Assembly: GCA_021018815.1 (NCBI GenBank)
Contig: JAITYX010000084.1
Coordinates: 1,860,001-1,924,000 of the forward strand
Direction: 5' to 3'
Length of the DNA: 64,000 nucleotides
Source: Talinum fruticosum
Taxonomy: Eukaryota; Streptophyta; Magnoliopsida; Caryophyllales; Talinaceae
Part shown: positions 33,696 through 44,340 of the stretch, one piece after another
Position numbering within the stretch: position 1 is the first letter of the stretch
Layout: every line of letters starts with the position of its first letter
Notes under the pieces: generated by a model
Seen by the model: only the letters and a program-made list of their open reading frames with translations
What the model was told of the DNA's origin: nothing
Database searches by the model: none
Made by a program: the position numbers and the translations under genes

Positions 33696-34512
33696 TATGA
33701 CAAGCTAACGGTTAGATTGCTCTGCTACATTCTCGATGAGGACTTTCTTTGCTCACTACTCGAGCAAAGAGAACCCAAACTCCGGGGTTTTCAAAGTTCT
33801 ATTTGATATCATGGAGGGCTATGATGTAGACCTCTTTCCTTTCATCATCGAGCAAATGGCTCAAGTGCCTACTCAATCGAAGAAGTCTGCTCCTTTCCCT
33901 TTCGGAGGCCTTCTCACTCTTATTTTCAAACAATTCAAGATCACCCCTCCCTCATATCCCACTCGCCGTTTCGAGTCCGCCATAATTCTTGGTAGAAAAG
34001 AACTTCGGGGTATGGATCCTAGGAGGTTAAACCTGGTGAATGGGTTCACTCTTTTGAGTTGGAACCTACCTCTCCTCCTCCCGGACTCAAATTCAACCAA
34101 GCACATCCATCCACTTCAGCCGGTCCCTTTTTTCTTCGAACCTCTTCTCTCTGCTGGAGCTTTTGTCTGCCTTGGTCGAAAGGCTCACTTTAGTGACCGA
34201 CGAACTTCGATCGGTTGTTCGCTCTCTCAAGCCCATCTTCCGTGGCATGGTCATTAACTAAAAGACCGGCCAATCTTAGATTCGGGATTGTCAATCCCTT
34301 ATGCTTGAGTTTCAAGGGCATTCTTGGTGAGCAACGTGAACGGCTTCAACTCCTTCGGGAGCGTAGGAAGAAGGCAGCATAGGAATCGGAATCCTCGACA
34401 CATCCGAGATGTCCTTTAGCTCGGCCAAGTCTACCTCTCATGAGGTAGAAGAAAAAGAACAAGGCGACGTTGCGGTCGAGGCGAGTGAGGCTCAACTCGA
34501 AGAGAAGAATGT

Positions 34513-34526
34513 GGAGGAAGAAGGAG
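34513..34526 (+). other. Polypurine tract before LTR, inside coding sequence
   Basis: GGAGGAAGAAGGAG lies 4 nt before the LTR start TGACTCGG and encodes part of the Glu-rich tail of the third ORF. Confidence 0.7.
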
Positions 34527-34530
34527 CACA

Positions 34531-36063
34531 TGACTCGGACTTTGCATAAATAACATTCCGAGTACTATCAAGGAATCGGATACAAACTTCATCTCTTATA
34601 AGTTTTGATTACAAGTCATTCTAAGTGATATAAAAACTTTTCGGAGTGATACAAAACCTTTTACGAGTGTTACATAAACTACTGCATAAGTTTTCTTTTG
34701 TTTCGATCGACTTAGAAAGCATACTCTTGCTCATCGTTTCACATCTATAGTTATGAGTCACTTAGACAACACTCAAGTTTATCACATGTTCAAACACTCG
34801 CTCTAACACGTTTAAACTCGGGTCCGACTCGTATTCCAAGTTCGGGTGAATTACTCGTATTAGTTCATCTCTTCTAGTCGGCTTGTTTTGTTTCAACTTT
34901 ATCTATCTAGATCAAACACTCATACTCGATATTCTTCATCTAACTTGGTCTTTCTCCGGACAGGACTCAAATGGAATTTGAGTATAATGAATATTAGACT
35001 CGAAAAATTCCATTCCTTTCGACTCGGATAATTATGCATTTAATTATATTAATTAAATTATTATTTGTGTCTAATCTTGGACCAAAGTATTTTATACTTT
35101 GAGAAACAAAATTAATTTACTTTTGTAGGTTATCTAAACAAGGTTATCCTACTTTTGAGCTACAAAAGTAACCTAGCTTCAAGATGTCAAATCACCAGCG
35201 AGACAAGGTTTTTGCTACTTCGACCAAGACCCGAAACTATGTCGGGGTTGTCCGCTTTCAAAACCGAAAATCTTCAATGCTAAGCTCAACGGTGGTTTCC
35301 ACCTACTTTTCGAACACCACCGAGTGGATTGGGTCATTCTAAGGAGTCAAGAGTCGTTGCACAACGTTCACAACTCAACGAATCTTTTCTAAGTGACTCA
35401 AAAGAACCATTACAACGATCACAGAGGACTTCTAATCGGAAGATGGTCACAACGGCTAATATGTTTGGTTATCCATAAATAGAAGCCAACTCTCAAGACT
35501 TGAAGATTGCTGGAACCATTGTCAATACACATACTTAAGCGAAAGTCTTTGTATTTATTCAATCTTCTACTTACAACTCCAACTCTGTACTTAACATCTT
35601 TCCGAGTTGTAAAGTGTTATAATTAGTAACAACTTTCATTCTTACTTTCTGAGTAAGGTCCCCGTCCCTTGACTGAGCTGTAAGGGTTAACTCAGCTCGG
35701 TTGTCCCTAGCTATAAAGGTTACCTCGGTTAGGAAGTTCTAGATCGGATAAGGGAATTTCGCGTCTAGGAAAACCTTCTAAGGAATTGTCTAAGGGAGCA
35801 ATTCTGCTTGAGTCCGTCTACTCGTATTTCGTGGATTCAAAATAGTGGATTTGATTTGGTGCTTGGATTAGCACTGGCCGTGGTTTTCCGCCCCGGGAGG
35901 GTTTCCACGTAAATTTCGTGTTCATACTTTTTCCGAGTTCAATCTCGACTCGAAATCTTTAAAGTTTGCTTTGAACTTTAATCTTCCATTTATTGTTCAA
36001 ATTTCCCCATCACCCTATTCACCCCCTCTAGGGTGACTAATTCTCTCCAAGTGCAAATCTTCA
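34531..36063 (+). mobile_element. LTR following the third ORF (B-type SIRE-like LTR)
   Basis: About 1533 bp, starting TGACTCGGAC after the polypurine tract and ending GTGCAAATCTTCA. In sequence it is closer to the copia B LTR at 58651 (shared blocks tttacttttgtaggttat, acaaaagtaacc, gtcaaatcaccag) than to the copia A 5' LTR. Thus the LTR directly joined to the A internal region is of the other subtype. Confidence 0.85.
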
Positions 36064-37291
36064 CTGACTATGCTTGCTAAAGTAAACTGAATTACAGTGT
36101 TAATTCGAGTCTTTTAAGTCATTTTATTTCTTAGATGATTATTTGATAGATCAAGTTCACTTTCTCTGTTGATTATTCTTCAACTTGATCTTTCTAGGAG
36201 CTATTATGAGCTGAGTTTGAACCTATTTGATATTAGACTCGGAATATTCCACTTCTCTAGGCCCAAGATAATTACGCTCTTAATTACTCAAATTTAATTA
36301 ATATCTTTGCCTAACCTTGGACCAAAGCATTTTATACTTTGAGAACTAATGTGGTTTGCTATTATAGGATATTCAAACAAAGCTAATCTATCTTTTTCAA
36401 TCTCAAAAGCAACCGACTTCTAGTCTGTTAAACACCAGCGAGATAGTTTTAGCCAATCCTGGATAGGACTCGGACACCGTTTTAGGGTCGTTTGTTTCCA
36501 AAACAGGAAAACTCCAACGCTAGACTCAACGAGTGGTTTCCACCTTACTTTTCGGACAACACCGGTTGATTGGAATACCTTTTGGAGCAAATAGCCGTTG
36601 CCCAGCGTTCACACTCCAACGAATCTTTTCCGAGTGACTCGGAAAAGCCCTTGCAACAACTAGTAAAGACTTCAGTCCGAAATCGAGACTCAACGGCTAC
36701 TCGCTTGGTCATCTATAAATAGAAGCCACTTCACAAGACTAGAAGATTGCTGAAATTATTGATCAACACTTTTGCCTAATTCTCTTAGTGCATTACTTAC
36801 TCAATCTTCTACTTATAACTCCAAGTCTGTAAATATTTTCCGAGTTTTAAAGTCTTGTAATAAGTTATATACTTCTCTTACTTTCTGAGTAAGGTCCTTT
36901 GACTAAGCTGTAAGGGTTAACTCGGGTCGATTGTCCCTCATTGTAAAGGTTATCTCGGTCAGGAAGTACTAGACTAGATAAGGGAACTTCGAGTCTAGGA
37001 AAACACTATAAGGAATTGTCTAAGGGAGCAATTTTGGTACAGTTAGTCCTTTGTATTTTGAGGATTCAAAATAGTGTATTTAACTTGATGCTTGGATTAG
37101 CATTGACCATGGTTTTCTGCGCCGGGAGGGTTTCCACGTATCTTTGTGTGTTTCCATTTCGAGTCCAATATAGACTCAAACTCAGCAGCTGATTTCTTTC
37201 TTAGGAAAAATTGTCTAAGTTTGTTTAAATTTCCTCATCACCCTATTCACCCCCTCTAGGGTGACTTAGACTCTCCAAGAGCAAACCTTCA
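36064..37291 (+). mobile_element. 5'-truncated A-type LTR abutting the previous LTR
   Basis: It begins CTGACTATGCTTGC right after the CTTCA end of the preceding LTR and aligns with 15113-16335 of the copia A 5' LTR through to the same end GAGCAAACCTTCA. About 252 bp of the LTR start are missing. This is the true partner of the 5' LTR by similarity. Confidence 0.88.
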
Positions 37292-37485
37292 CGTGTGGCT
37301 TGTGGAGTTATATTGTGGTTTTATATAGGGTTTAAGGCTTTAAGCATAGGGGATAGCCCATATTACAAATGGAACTACCTATATGTTGGAATTAGAAAAC
37401 CAAACCGGCAACTTAAATAGCCTTAAGGGTTCCTCTCGGGAATCCAGGTGATGTAATACTCCTAGGGTAGGGTTCGGGTATTACA
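37292..37485 (+). mobile_element. Right remnant of an LTR-like insertion in T2
   Basis: 194 bp between copia A and the resumed T2 coding sequence. It ends GGGTATTACA and contains TGTAATACTC 33 bp earlier, an inverted terminal pair. It is probably the 3' piece of the LTR whose other part is 12546-14859. Confidence 0.4.
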
Positions 37486-39715
37486 AAAGGGCTAAGAGTT
37501 CGCCGTTATTCTAGGAAAGCAGTTTGTTTTTCAGTCTAACACGAGGACTATTGTTTCTTTTTCTAATCCTGTTAGTTCATCGTCAAATTCCGCAATTTAT
37601 ATTCCCGAGTCCGATGTACTCCTTTCTTCATTTAATATGACGAATCGTTTTGCTTACTCTTTGGCTCCTCTTGTTCTTAATTGTTTTGCCTTTAATCATG
37701 AACAAGAAATCCCTAAAGAATTAATAAAAGCTTTGGAAGATCATGAAAATCACTCACCAATAATAGAGGAAATAATAACTAGTGACTTAGGATGAACAGA
37801 TCGAGCCCAAGAAGTTATTGGAAAACACTTAATCCGGAAGAGCAGAAGCATTTTACTTCGCTCCTTACAGAATTCATAAGTGTCTTCGCATGGTTCTATA
37901 GAGACATGCTGGGAATATATCCAAGCATAGTGGAGCATAAAATTTCACTTTATAAACATGGTAAGCCACTTCAACAAAAACTTGGAAGGATGAAACCCGA
38001 GTGGGCGCTAATGATCAAAGAAGAAGTTCGAAGTAACTAGAAGTCGAGTTTATTAAGGTGGTCTACTACCCTTGGTGGGTAGCAAACATAGTGCCGGTTC
38101 GGAGAAAGATGGTATGGTTAGGATGTGCATCAACTTCAAGAATTAGAATAAGGCAAGCCCGAAGAATGACTTTCCAGTTACCCCATGTAGACATTCTAGT
38201 TGACAACATAGTGGATCATTTCTTACTCTCATTAAAGGATGGTTATGTCGGATATAACCAAGTGAAGATGGCTGAAGAAATGGAAAAAGAGGACCTTTAT
38301 CATTCAATGGAGGATGTACTTGCTATGTAGTAATGTCTTTTGAACTAAAAATGTTGGGGCCACGTATCAAAGGACATCCATGACGTTACTACGTGACATG
38401 ATACATAAAAAGTCAAAGTTTACGTTCACGACAAGATCATTAAGTCCAAGGATAGGGCAGGGCATCTACCTAGCCTTAGGAAATTCTTCGGAAGACTTCG
38501 AAATACAACGTGCACGTTAACTCACGGACGTGTGCCTTTGGGGTAACCTCGGGCAAACTGTTAGGCTATGTGGTTAGTGTTGGAGGAATTGAAGTTGATC
38601 CATCAAAGATGAAAGCCATACAGGAGATACCACCATTGAAGAAAGAGATAAAAATACGGGGATGTCTTGGACGTTTGCGATATATTAGTCGTTTCATATC
38701 AAAGTTGACTATGGTTTGTGAACCTATCTTCAAGAAGCTCAAAAGGGATATAAACCTATGTGGGATGAATAATTGCAAGCATCATTCAAGAAGCTTAACA
38801 AATATCTAGCCAATCCACTTGTTCTAATCCCACCCAACTCGGAAAACCATTGCTCTTATACCTTGCCACGACGAGATCGTAATGGCAGCCATGCTAGTTC
38901 AATGGGACGAAAAAGACCAACATGCAATGTATTATTTAAGTAAGAAATTCTTAGATTATGAGTTTCAATATACTCCATTAAAGAAGGCATCATTAGCTTT
39001 AGTTTGGGCCACCAAGAAGCTTAGACACTACATGTTGCTGGCCTACACGGTACTTGTAGTAGCACCAATGGACCCCATGAAGTATATTCTGGAACAACCA
39101 ACTATAGTAGCATGATAGCTAGATGGACGATCATGTTATTAGAGTTTAAACTCAAGTATGTCCTATAAAAGGAAACTATGGGAAAAGTACTACCATAATT
39201 CATTGCTGAGGTACTACCAATAACCGAAGACTTGATTTCCCGGATGAAAGTATGTTATAAGTAAAAGTTGACTTATGGATGATGTACTTTGATGGCGCTT
39301 CCAATCGAAGGGCTTTGGATGATGAGGATATGTTACTAGTATCGACCAAGCTAGTTTGTACCATGACATTAAATGATACTTAGAAAGCGATGAATACCCA
39401 CCAAACTCCACACCTAGAGCCCAACGAGCTATCCGCATGTTAGATGCATAGTTTTTCATAAATTAAGGACAATTGTACAAGAAAACCAACATGGGAGTTA
39501 GCTTATTTTGTGTCAATCAACATAAAGAAGAGCACATAATAGTTGACGTTCATGGAGGGGAATGTGGACCTCATATGAATGGAAGAATGTTTGTTTAGAA
39601 AATTCGAGAGATTAGGGTATTATTGGTCAACCATGGCAATAGATTGTTGTGAGTTTATTAAAAGATGTCATAGGTATCAAGTGTACGCAAACTTGCAGCA
39701 CCAACCACATTCCTT
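37486..39715 (+). pseudogene. Tat-like gypsy RT, RNase H and start of integrase, element T2
   Basis: In order: linker ELIKALEDHENHSPIIEEII (also in T4), then RT with MLGIYPSIVEHKISL, KPEWALMIKEEV and LPHVDILVDNIVDH. The RT active site reads YVHD at 38421-38432 where family members have YVDD, so a catalytic Asp is lost. FGVTSGKLLGYVVS and GCLGRLRYISRFISKL follow. RNase H: YYLSKKFLDYEFQYTPLKKA and ATKKLRHYM. A second RNase H-like start, YFDGASNRRALD near 39277, fits the extra archaeal-type RNase H known in the Tat lineage. The integrase zinc region (GYYWSTM..DCCEFIKRC) ends near 39710; the integrase core is missing. Stops and frameshifts throughout. Confidence 0.85.
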
Positions 39716-39915
39716 TTAAAAACACTTACATCGCCCTAGTCATTCCAGTCATGTGTGCAAACTCGAATCACGGTCGAATATCAATTGGCGTGACGGAAGC
39801 CGATAAACCGGAAAGAACCCTTTAGCTCGAAAAATCATCTTTCGTTGCTTTAGGCCGTACTCAAACCCATTTTCTTTCAGCTGGTCGAAGCCACAAGCAA
39901 CGCGAGCCTATTGTG
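39716..39915 (+). mobile_element. Small Tat-like LTR fragment between pol and PMD copy 2
   Basis: 39760-39900 aligns in plus orientation with 41610-41760 inside the T2 LTR: both have aattggcgtgacg, aagccg, aaagaaccctt, and acccattttctttcagctg. It replaces the integrase core and the PMD 3' end, so it marks a rearrangement. Confidence 0.65.
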
Positions 39916-40731
39916 AGACAAGTTTATATGGGCATGTCCTAATTGGGGTCCTTAATTTTATCAAAATTGACCAAGTTCACCAAATAGTGGATGTGTACTT
40001 TGGATCCTTGGTCCAAAATAATTGATGTGCTTAGCGTGAGGGCAAGAACTATTTGAACTTGTTGTTATGGATTATGTTGAACCCTCAACTCAACCAAAAG
40101 CCTCGAAAAGAATAGAGTATTTCAAATAGTTGGCCTGAGGAAACCAGCTAGCTCTGCGACCAAATAGATGACATAAATAGTCGTAGTTTTTGTATAAGTC
40201 TCGATCATAAACTAGAGGTTCCCTCGAAAAACCCATGGCCGTAAGAATGGAAAAAACAAGAGGTGTAACTGTCATTTCCCGAATGGGAGGTGAAAAGTAT
40301 TTGTGTGGTCCCATAACCTCTCACTAATGGCTCGGGTAGGGTCACGTTCTTTTTGATCGCATATGTGACTCAAATCAAGAAGAATATGGTTGAACCAAAC
40401 ACTAGTCATGGTCTGCTCCAAGGGGTAGTTCCGCTTCTTGAAGGTCTTGATAGACTTGTTAATGACACCACCACTCCAAATGGTACCCTTCTAACAAATA
40501 AAATCCAACATGATTTTAGTTGATACCATTTCAACACATGAAGGAAGAAACTCAAGCAAATAAGCTTACCATGATAAAGATGAAAAGAGATGAGACTTGA
40601 GACTCGACCTGCACTAAGAGGTTGTTTGGGTTCTACTCATGATAAGGACGCCACTCCCACTCTAGGAAGCTATCATGGATTAGGGTCTCGACCTTTATCC
40701 TACTAATAGGGTGGGCACATCTACTAGACAT
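39916..40731 (-). pseudogene. Plant mobile domain (PMD) gene, copy 2, antisense in T2
   Basis: Exon 1 is 162 nt (40731-40570; begins MSSRCAHPISRIKVETL and contains SFLEWEWRPYHE) and matches exon 1 of copy 1 (163 nt). Intron 1 is about 79 nt with GTAAGC donor and TTGTTAG acceptor. Exon 2 begins GTIWSGGVINKSIKT and continues with RDPTRAISERLW, MTVTPLVFSILTAMGFSREP and YDRDLYKNYDYLCHLFG, then a degraded HYLVNLVNFDKIK counterpart near 39960. It ends at an LTR fragment, so later exons are lost. Stops are present after WRPYHE and in the core. Confidence 0.8.
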
Positions 40732-40862
40732 TTTAAAGAAGTTTTATAAGAAAACCAAGCTAGTTTTCTCAAGGAAAATATGCACAAGAACAAGGCTAGA
40801 GCAAGAAAGAAAAAGTTAAGGAAAGGAGCAAGTGACGTGTGCAAAATAAACACAACAAGCGC

Positions 40863-40872
40863 CCTTTTATAG
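40863..40872 (-). promoter_or_regulatory. TATA box of PMD copy 2
   Basis: The minus strand reads CTATAAAAGG, 132 nt before the ATG at 40731, matching motif and spacing in copy 1. Confidence 0.7.
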
Positions 40873-40879
40873 GAAAATT

Positions 40880-41503
40880 TTGGCCAACTTTACAAGAGCA
40901 TAAGACAACGTTCAAAACGCGAGAGGAGACCAAGCATGGAGACCGGTACATGCGCTGAGAGAAGGCCTACCTAAAGCCTGGCCGGCGTTAGGTCGGAGCG
41001 AAGCCTTGCAAGCGTAGGTCGGGGGCTAGTTGATGAAGTCCCATCTAGCGTGGCTGGTTGTCTTTTGGAACATTACGCATGCAAGTGGATCTTTGGACCA
41101 ACAACTTTAACTTTATCTAATTCATTCTTGAGTCTGTCTTCGATTTAATTATTTAGGTAAAAATACTAAACTTTTGTGAATACGATTATCCACTAACGAA
41201 TATGATAGTATAGCAGAGTTCTTTAGACATGCTTTAGATCAAAATACGATAAAGCTTTAGCATATATTACCGAGCTTCAGGACATTGATGAATCCAAGCT
41301 TAGGACCATTTTACTTGGACTTCAAGACACACGAATCGCAATCATGTCCAAGCCTCGTTTCGAAGTTCATGTTTAATAGCAACCAATTCCATACACTTCA
41401 AAACTTCAAGATACTTCAAATCAATTGGCATTTAGAGCAATGCCTAAAAGCGAGACAAGTATCCATTAGAATCTACTCGACTGTCATATTTCGAGGCTCG
41501 ATC
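40880..41503. other. Spacer between PMD promoter and T2 3' LTR
   Basis: No gene. It holds the upstream region of the PMD promoter on one strand and the T2 3' untranslated region on the other. Confidence 0.5.
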
Positions 41504-41515
41504 AAAGTGGGGGCC
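41504..41515 (+). other. Polypurine tract of T2
   Basis: AAAGTGGGGGCC lies 3 nt before the LTR start TGTAGACGCC. Confidence 0.75.
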
Positions 41516-41518
41516 AAC

Positions 41519-42899
41519 TGTAGACGCCTGAAACCTATCAATCATTTCTCCTTTATATTTATTATTTTATTTTGTTAGCTCGGTGATGAAATCACAATCC
41601 TTTTGCAGATTTAGATCACAGTTGGAATCTAATTGGCGTGACGAAAGCCGAGTAAACCATAAAGAACCCTTTGCACCAAAAATCAACTTTCTTTGCTATA
41701 GGCCAACCCACAAACCCATTTTCTTTCAGCTGCACCATGCCTTGCAACACGGAGCTTGAAGTGACCGTATGACATCGTGTAGGTTGGCGCGAGGCTTCAT
41801 GGCCCTTTACGACAAAGCGTTGCGTTTTTCTCCTAGTGTTCAACCGAGTAACAAAACCCAACTTCACCAAATGACAATATGCAAGGTCGACGCTGCGCTT
41901 CAAGGTCTATTCGTTAAAGCGTTGTGTTTTGTTCCAAAGTTAAGCTAGAGCACAAAGGTCCGCTTTCCCGGATGACGATGTCTAGAGGACGGCGCCGCGA
42001 TCCTCGGCCCTTCCTAATGGATATCCGGTTCAAGTTGGTTTTACACTGTTTTTTCTATATTCTAGCCGACACTGGTTATGCAATTTTGTACGGTTGCTTG
42101 CTTACTTGTTAGGTCATTTTATGACCTAATCATTTCTCTAGAAATAGAGATCTTAGCTTACAATTTGGAGAGAACTTAATAGCCTTGTTGCATGCTTGCT
42201 GAAATTAAGCAAAGAATTACTAAATGCTTCATCGGTATTTTGATACCTTGGCTCATTTACAGCTAACCCTCCTTACTCTCTAGAACAATCCCGATATTTT
42301 ATTCCATTTCCTAACCTTAATCTTTTTCATAAACTGTTTCACCTCCACAAAATTCACAAAAGCCTACTTTAGTCTTGTTCATCCACCATCACACTTCCCG
42401 ATCCGGTTCACGATCAAGATCGGCAGGTGGGGCAACCCGAGGGCGCTCAACTCATTTGCAATCTCTAACAGTTTATAATTTATGCTTTGGAATGCTTTTC
42501 GTATTGTGGACAAACATGTAATCATTTTTAATTCCTCCCTGCTGGTTGTAATTTTTATTTTTATCGCATTTCTTTTCGCTGTCCTTATTACTTTCTTTAT
42601 CACTTTCTTAATTACTTTTATCGCTTTCTTGAACGTTTGGTTGATTTAGTTTCCGTATCCATATACTATATCGGTGATTGAAAACATATTACATTAACTC
42701 ACAATTCAAATTAGTAGAGGTCGTCTGTTCATGGTAGGAATGGAAGGGGCCATCCCTACATTTTGTACCTTCACTTCTAAACTCGAATTCTCGGTTCTAG
42801 ACCGATGGAGTCAATTTTTAACCTCTCAAGCTCGAGTTTTCCATACTAGGATTGAAAGAGTAATGGTTTCATTTTTTTAGTTTTGATTCTTAAAACTCA
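41519..42899 (+). mobile_element. 3' LTR of Tat-like element T2
   Basis: Starts TGTAGACGCC after a polypurine tract. About 1381 bp to a possible end AAAACTCA; the 3' limit is uncertain. It matches the LTR fragment at 706 (plus) and the reverse complement of 1990-2500. Apparent ORFs inside it are not supported. Confidence 0.7.
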
Positions 42900-43078
42900 C
42901 TAGCAACTCTTCTATTTTCTGTTTTATTTCGTACCATAATTTTGTTCCTTAGTTTTTATTCTTAAAGTTGAGCTGAGATCATCTTTTCCTAGGTCGAGTT
43001 CCGAGGGAACTAGGCCTAGCTCGTCTCGTAGCTGGTATTGACGTGATCCCGTTGTAAGCGCTCGATCCTTATGGCCAT

Positions 43079-43261
43079 CCGGATGATTTTCGTCGGATGT
43101 CGTATAGTGGGCCTAATTATGAGGCCTCACAATCAACTTAGGACTATGGAGTTAGTTCTTCATATGCGATGCGAGATAGGCAAGCTTTGATGTCGATCAC
43201 AAAGGACATAGGCAACTATATCTTTGACGACGTTGATGACGATGACAATGAAGATTATTGA
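43079..43261 (+). pseudogene. Orphan coding end with acidic tail, unidentified
   Basis: One frame reads PDDFRRMSYSGPNYEASQST, a stop, then DYGVSSSYAMRDRQALMSIT and ends IFDDVDDDDNEDY plus TGA. The acidic C-terminus looks like a genuine protein end. It lies between the T2 LTR and the T4 pol in convergent orientation to T4, the place where T1 has the PMD last exon, but it does not resemble that exon. I do not recognise the family. Confidence 0.35.
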
Positions 43262-43299
43262 ATAACCACTTGTAGTGTACTTTGTAATTAATTTTGTTG

Positions 43300-44340
43300 T
43301 AGTTAGTACTTGTTATTAGACTCTATGCATAGAATGAATGCAAAAACTCAATCTAAAATGCTTGTTTTTAATTATATGATGTGAAAAAATGCAAACACAA
43401 ATTCGGAAAAAAAATTGTATAGACCCCATTCCCCCAAAAAAATGACATAAAGGAAAAAGGGAAATGATAAGTTGAATGAACATGGTCCCAAGTGAGTGGG
43501 CGAGAAAATAAAATGGGCCATCGGTAGAAACTAGCCCAATTGCGAGGCACTTACACAATGTTTCCGGTGTTGGCGGAATTAAAACGGGTGTATTGGCCAA
43601 GTACATCTTAACCTTTTCGAATGTTGCTTGGCACACCTTATCTCGGGTAGGCTTAGCTTACTTCTTGAGCTTCTTAAAGATAGATTCACGGACCATAGTC
43701 GGTTTTAATATGGATTAATGTATTATAGATGTCCTAGGAAACCTCATATTTCCTTCTCTATCTTTGGTGGTGGAATTTCCTTAATGGCTTTGATCTTGGA
43801 TGGATCAACTTCGATTCCTCTAAGGCTGACTACATAGCCTAATAGTTTGCTTGAGGTAACCCCAAAGGAACACTATTGAGGGTTAAGGTTGATGTTGTAT
43901 TTTTGTAGTCTTTCGAAGAATTTCCCAAATCTAAGTAGGTGCCCTCCCCCTTGGACTTGATGATCATGTCATCGACATAGACTTTAGCCTTTTTGTGGAT
44001 CATATTGTGCAGTAAGGTTCCGGCTATCCTCTTCTATGATTTTTAAGGCCTATTTAGGTTTCATTGTCCTATGTCCCTACTTAACTGGTTTGGCATCTTC
44101 ATGAAATGCAATTTTATGTTACGCTTTCTTGGGATATATGCCCGACATGTCTCTGTAGAAGTGAATTAAAGTGATTCTCCTATTATGGACTTAGAGCTTT
44201 CCCAATCTTAACCTCTTGGGGTTGATATAGAAATCCTAAATTAATAGTTATTATTTCTTCTATAATTGGTGAACGATTTTCATGATCTTCCATAGCTTCT
44301 ATTAATTCTTTAACGATTTTTTGTTTCATTAGAGGAAATC
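43300..44340 (-). pseudogene. Tat-like gypsy reverse transcriptase, element T4
   Basis: On the minus strand: the linker ELIEAMEDHENRSPIIEEII (shared with T2), then KVYVDDMIIKSKG with an intact YVDD (43968-43979), a degraded FGVTS.KLLGYVVS, RGIEVDPSKIKAI and, at 43636, CQATFEKVKMYLANTPVLIP. The remaining RNase H and integrase are absent or too decayed to see. Many frameshifts. Confidence 0.8.

Larger units (their letters stand above)
31220..34549 (+). pseudogene. Copia A third ORF, resembling the putative plant transposon protein domain
   Basis: Occupies the env-like position between pol and the 3' LTR. N-terminal pieces: MGSRNQEGPKDNSRG, then in other frames FTLNDKLFKTNSFSWLKYI, FIEFYANKSFSR and DFLDKFTKEVPERVEKLLCY. 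After a 2-kb insertion the frame continues TFFAHYSSKENPNSG, FKVLFDIMEGYDVDLFPFII and PFPFGGLLTLIFKQFKI. That order resembles the plant transposon protein domain (REFYANL..., L..G..I.LP..I...M, LPFG.L.T.IF...) as I recall it. A basic coiled-coil-like stretch (EQRERLQLLRERRKKAA) and a Glu-rich tail EEKNVEEEGAHDSDFA close it; the stop is at 34547. Frameshifts make it inactive. Domain identity needs a profile search. Confidence 0.6.
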
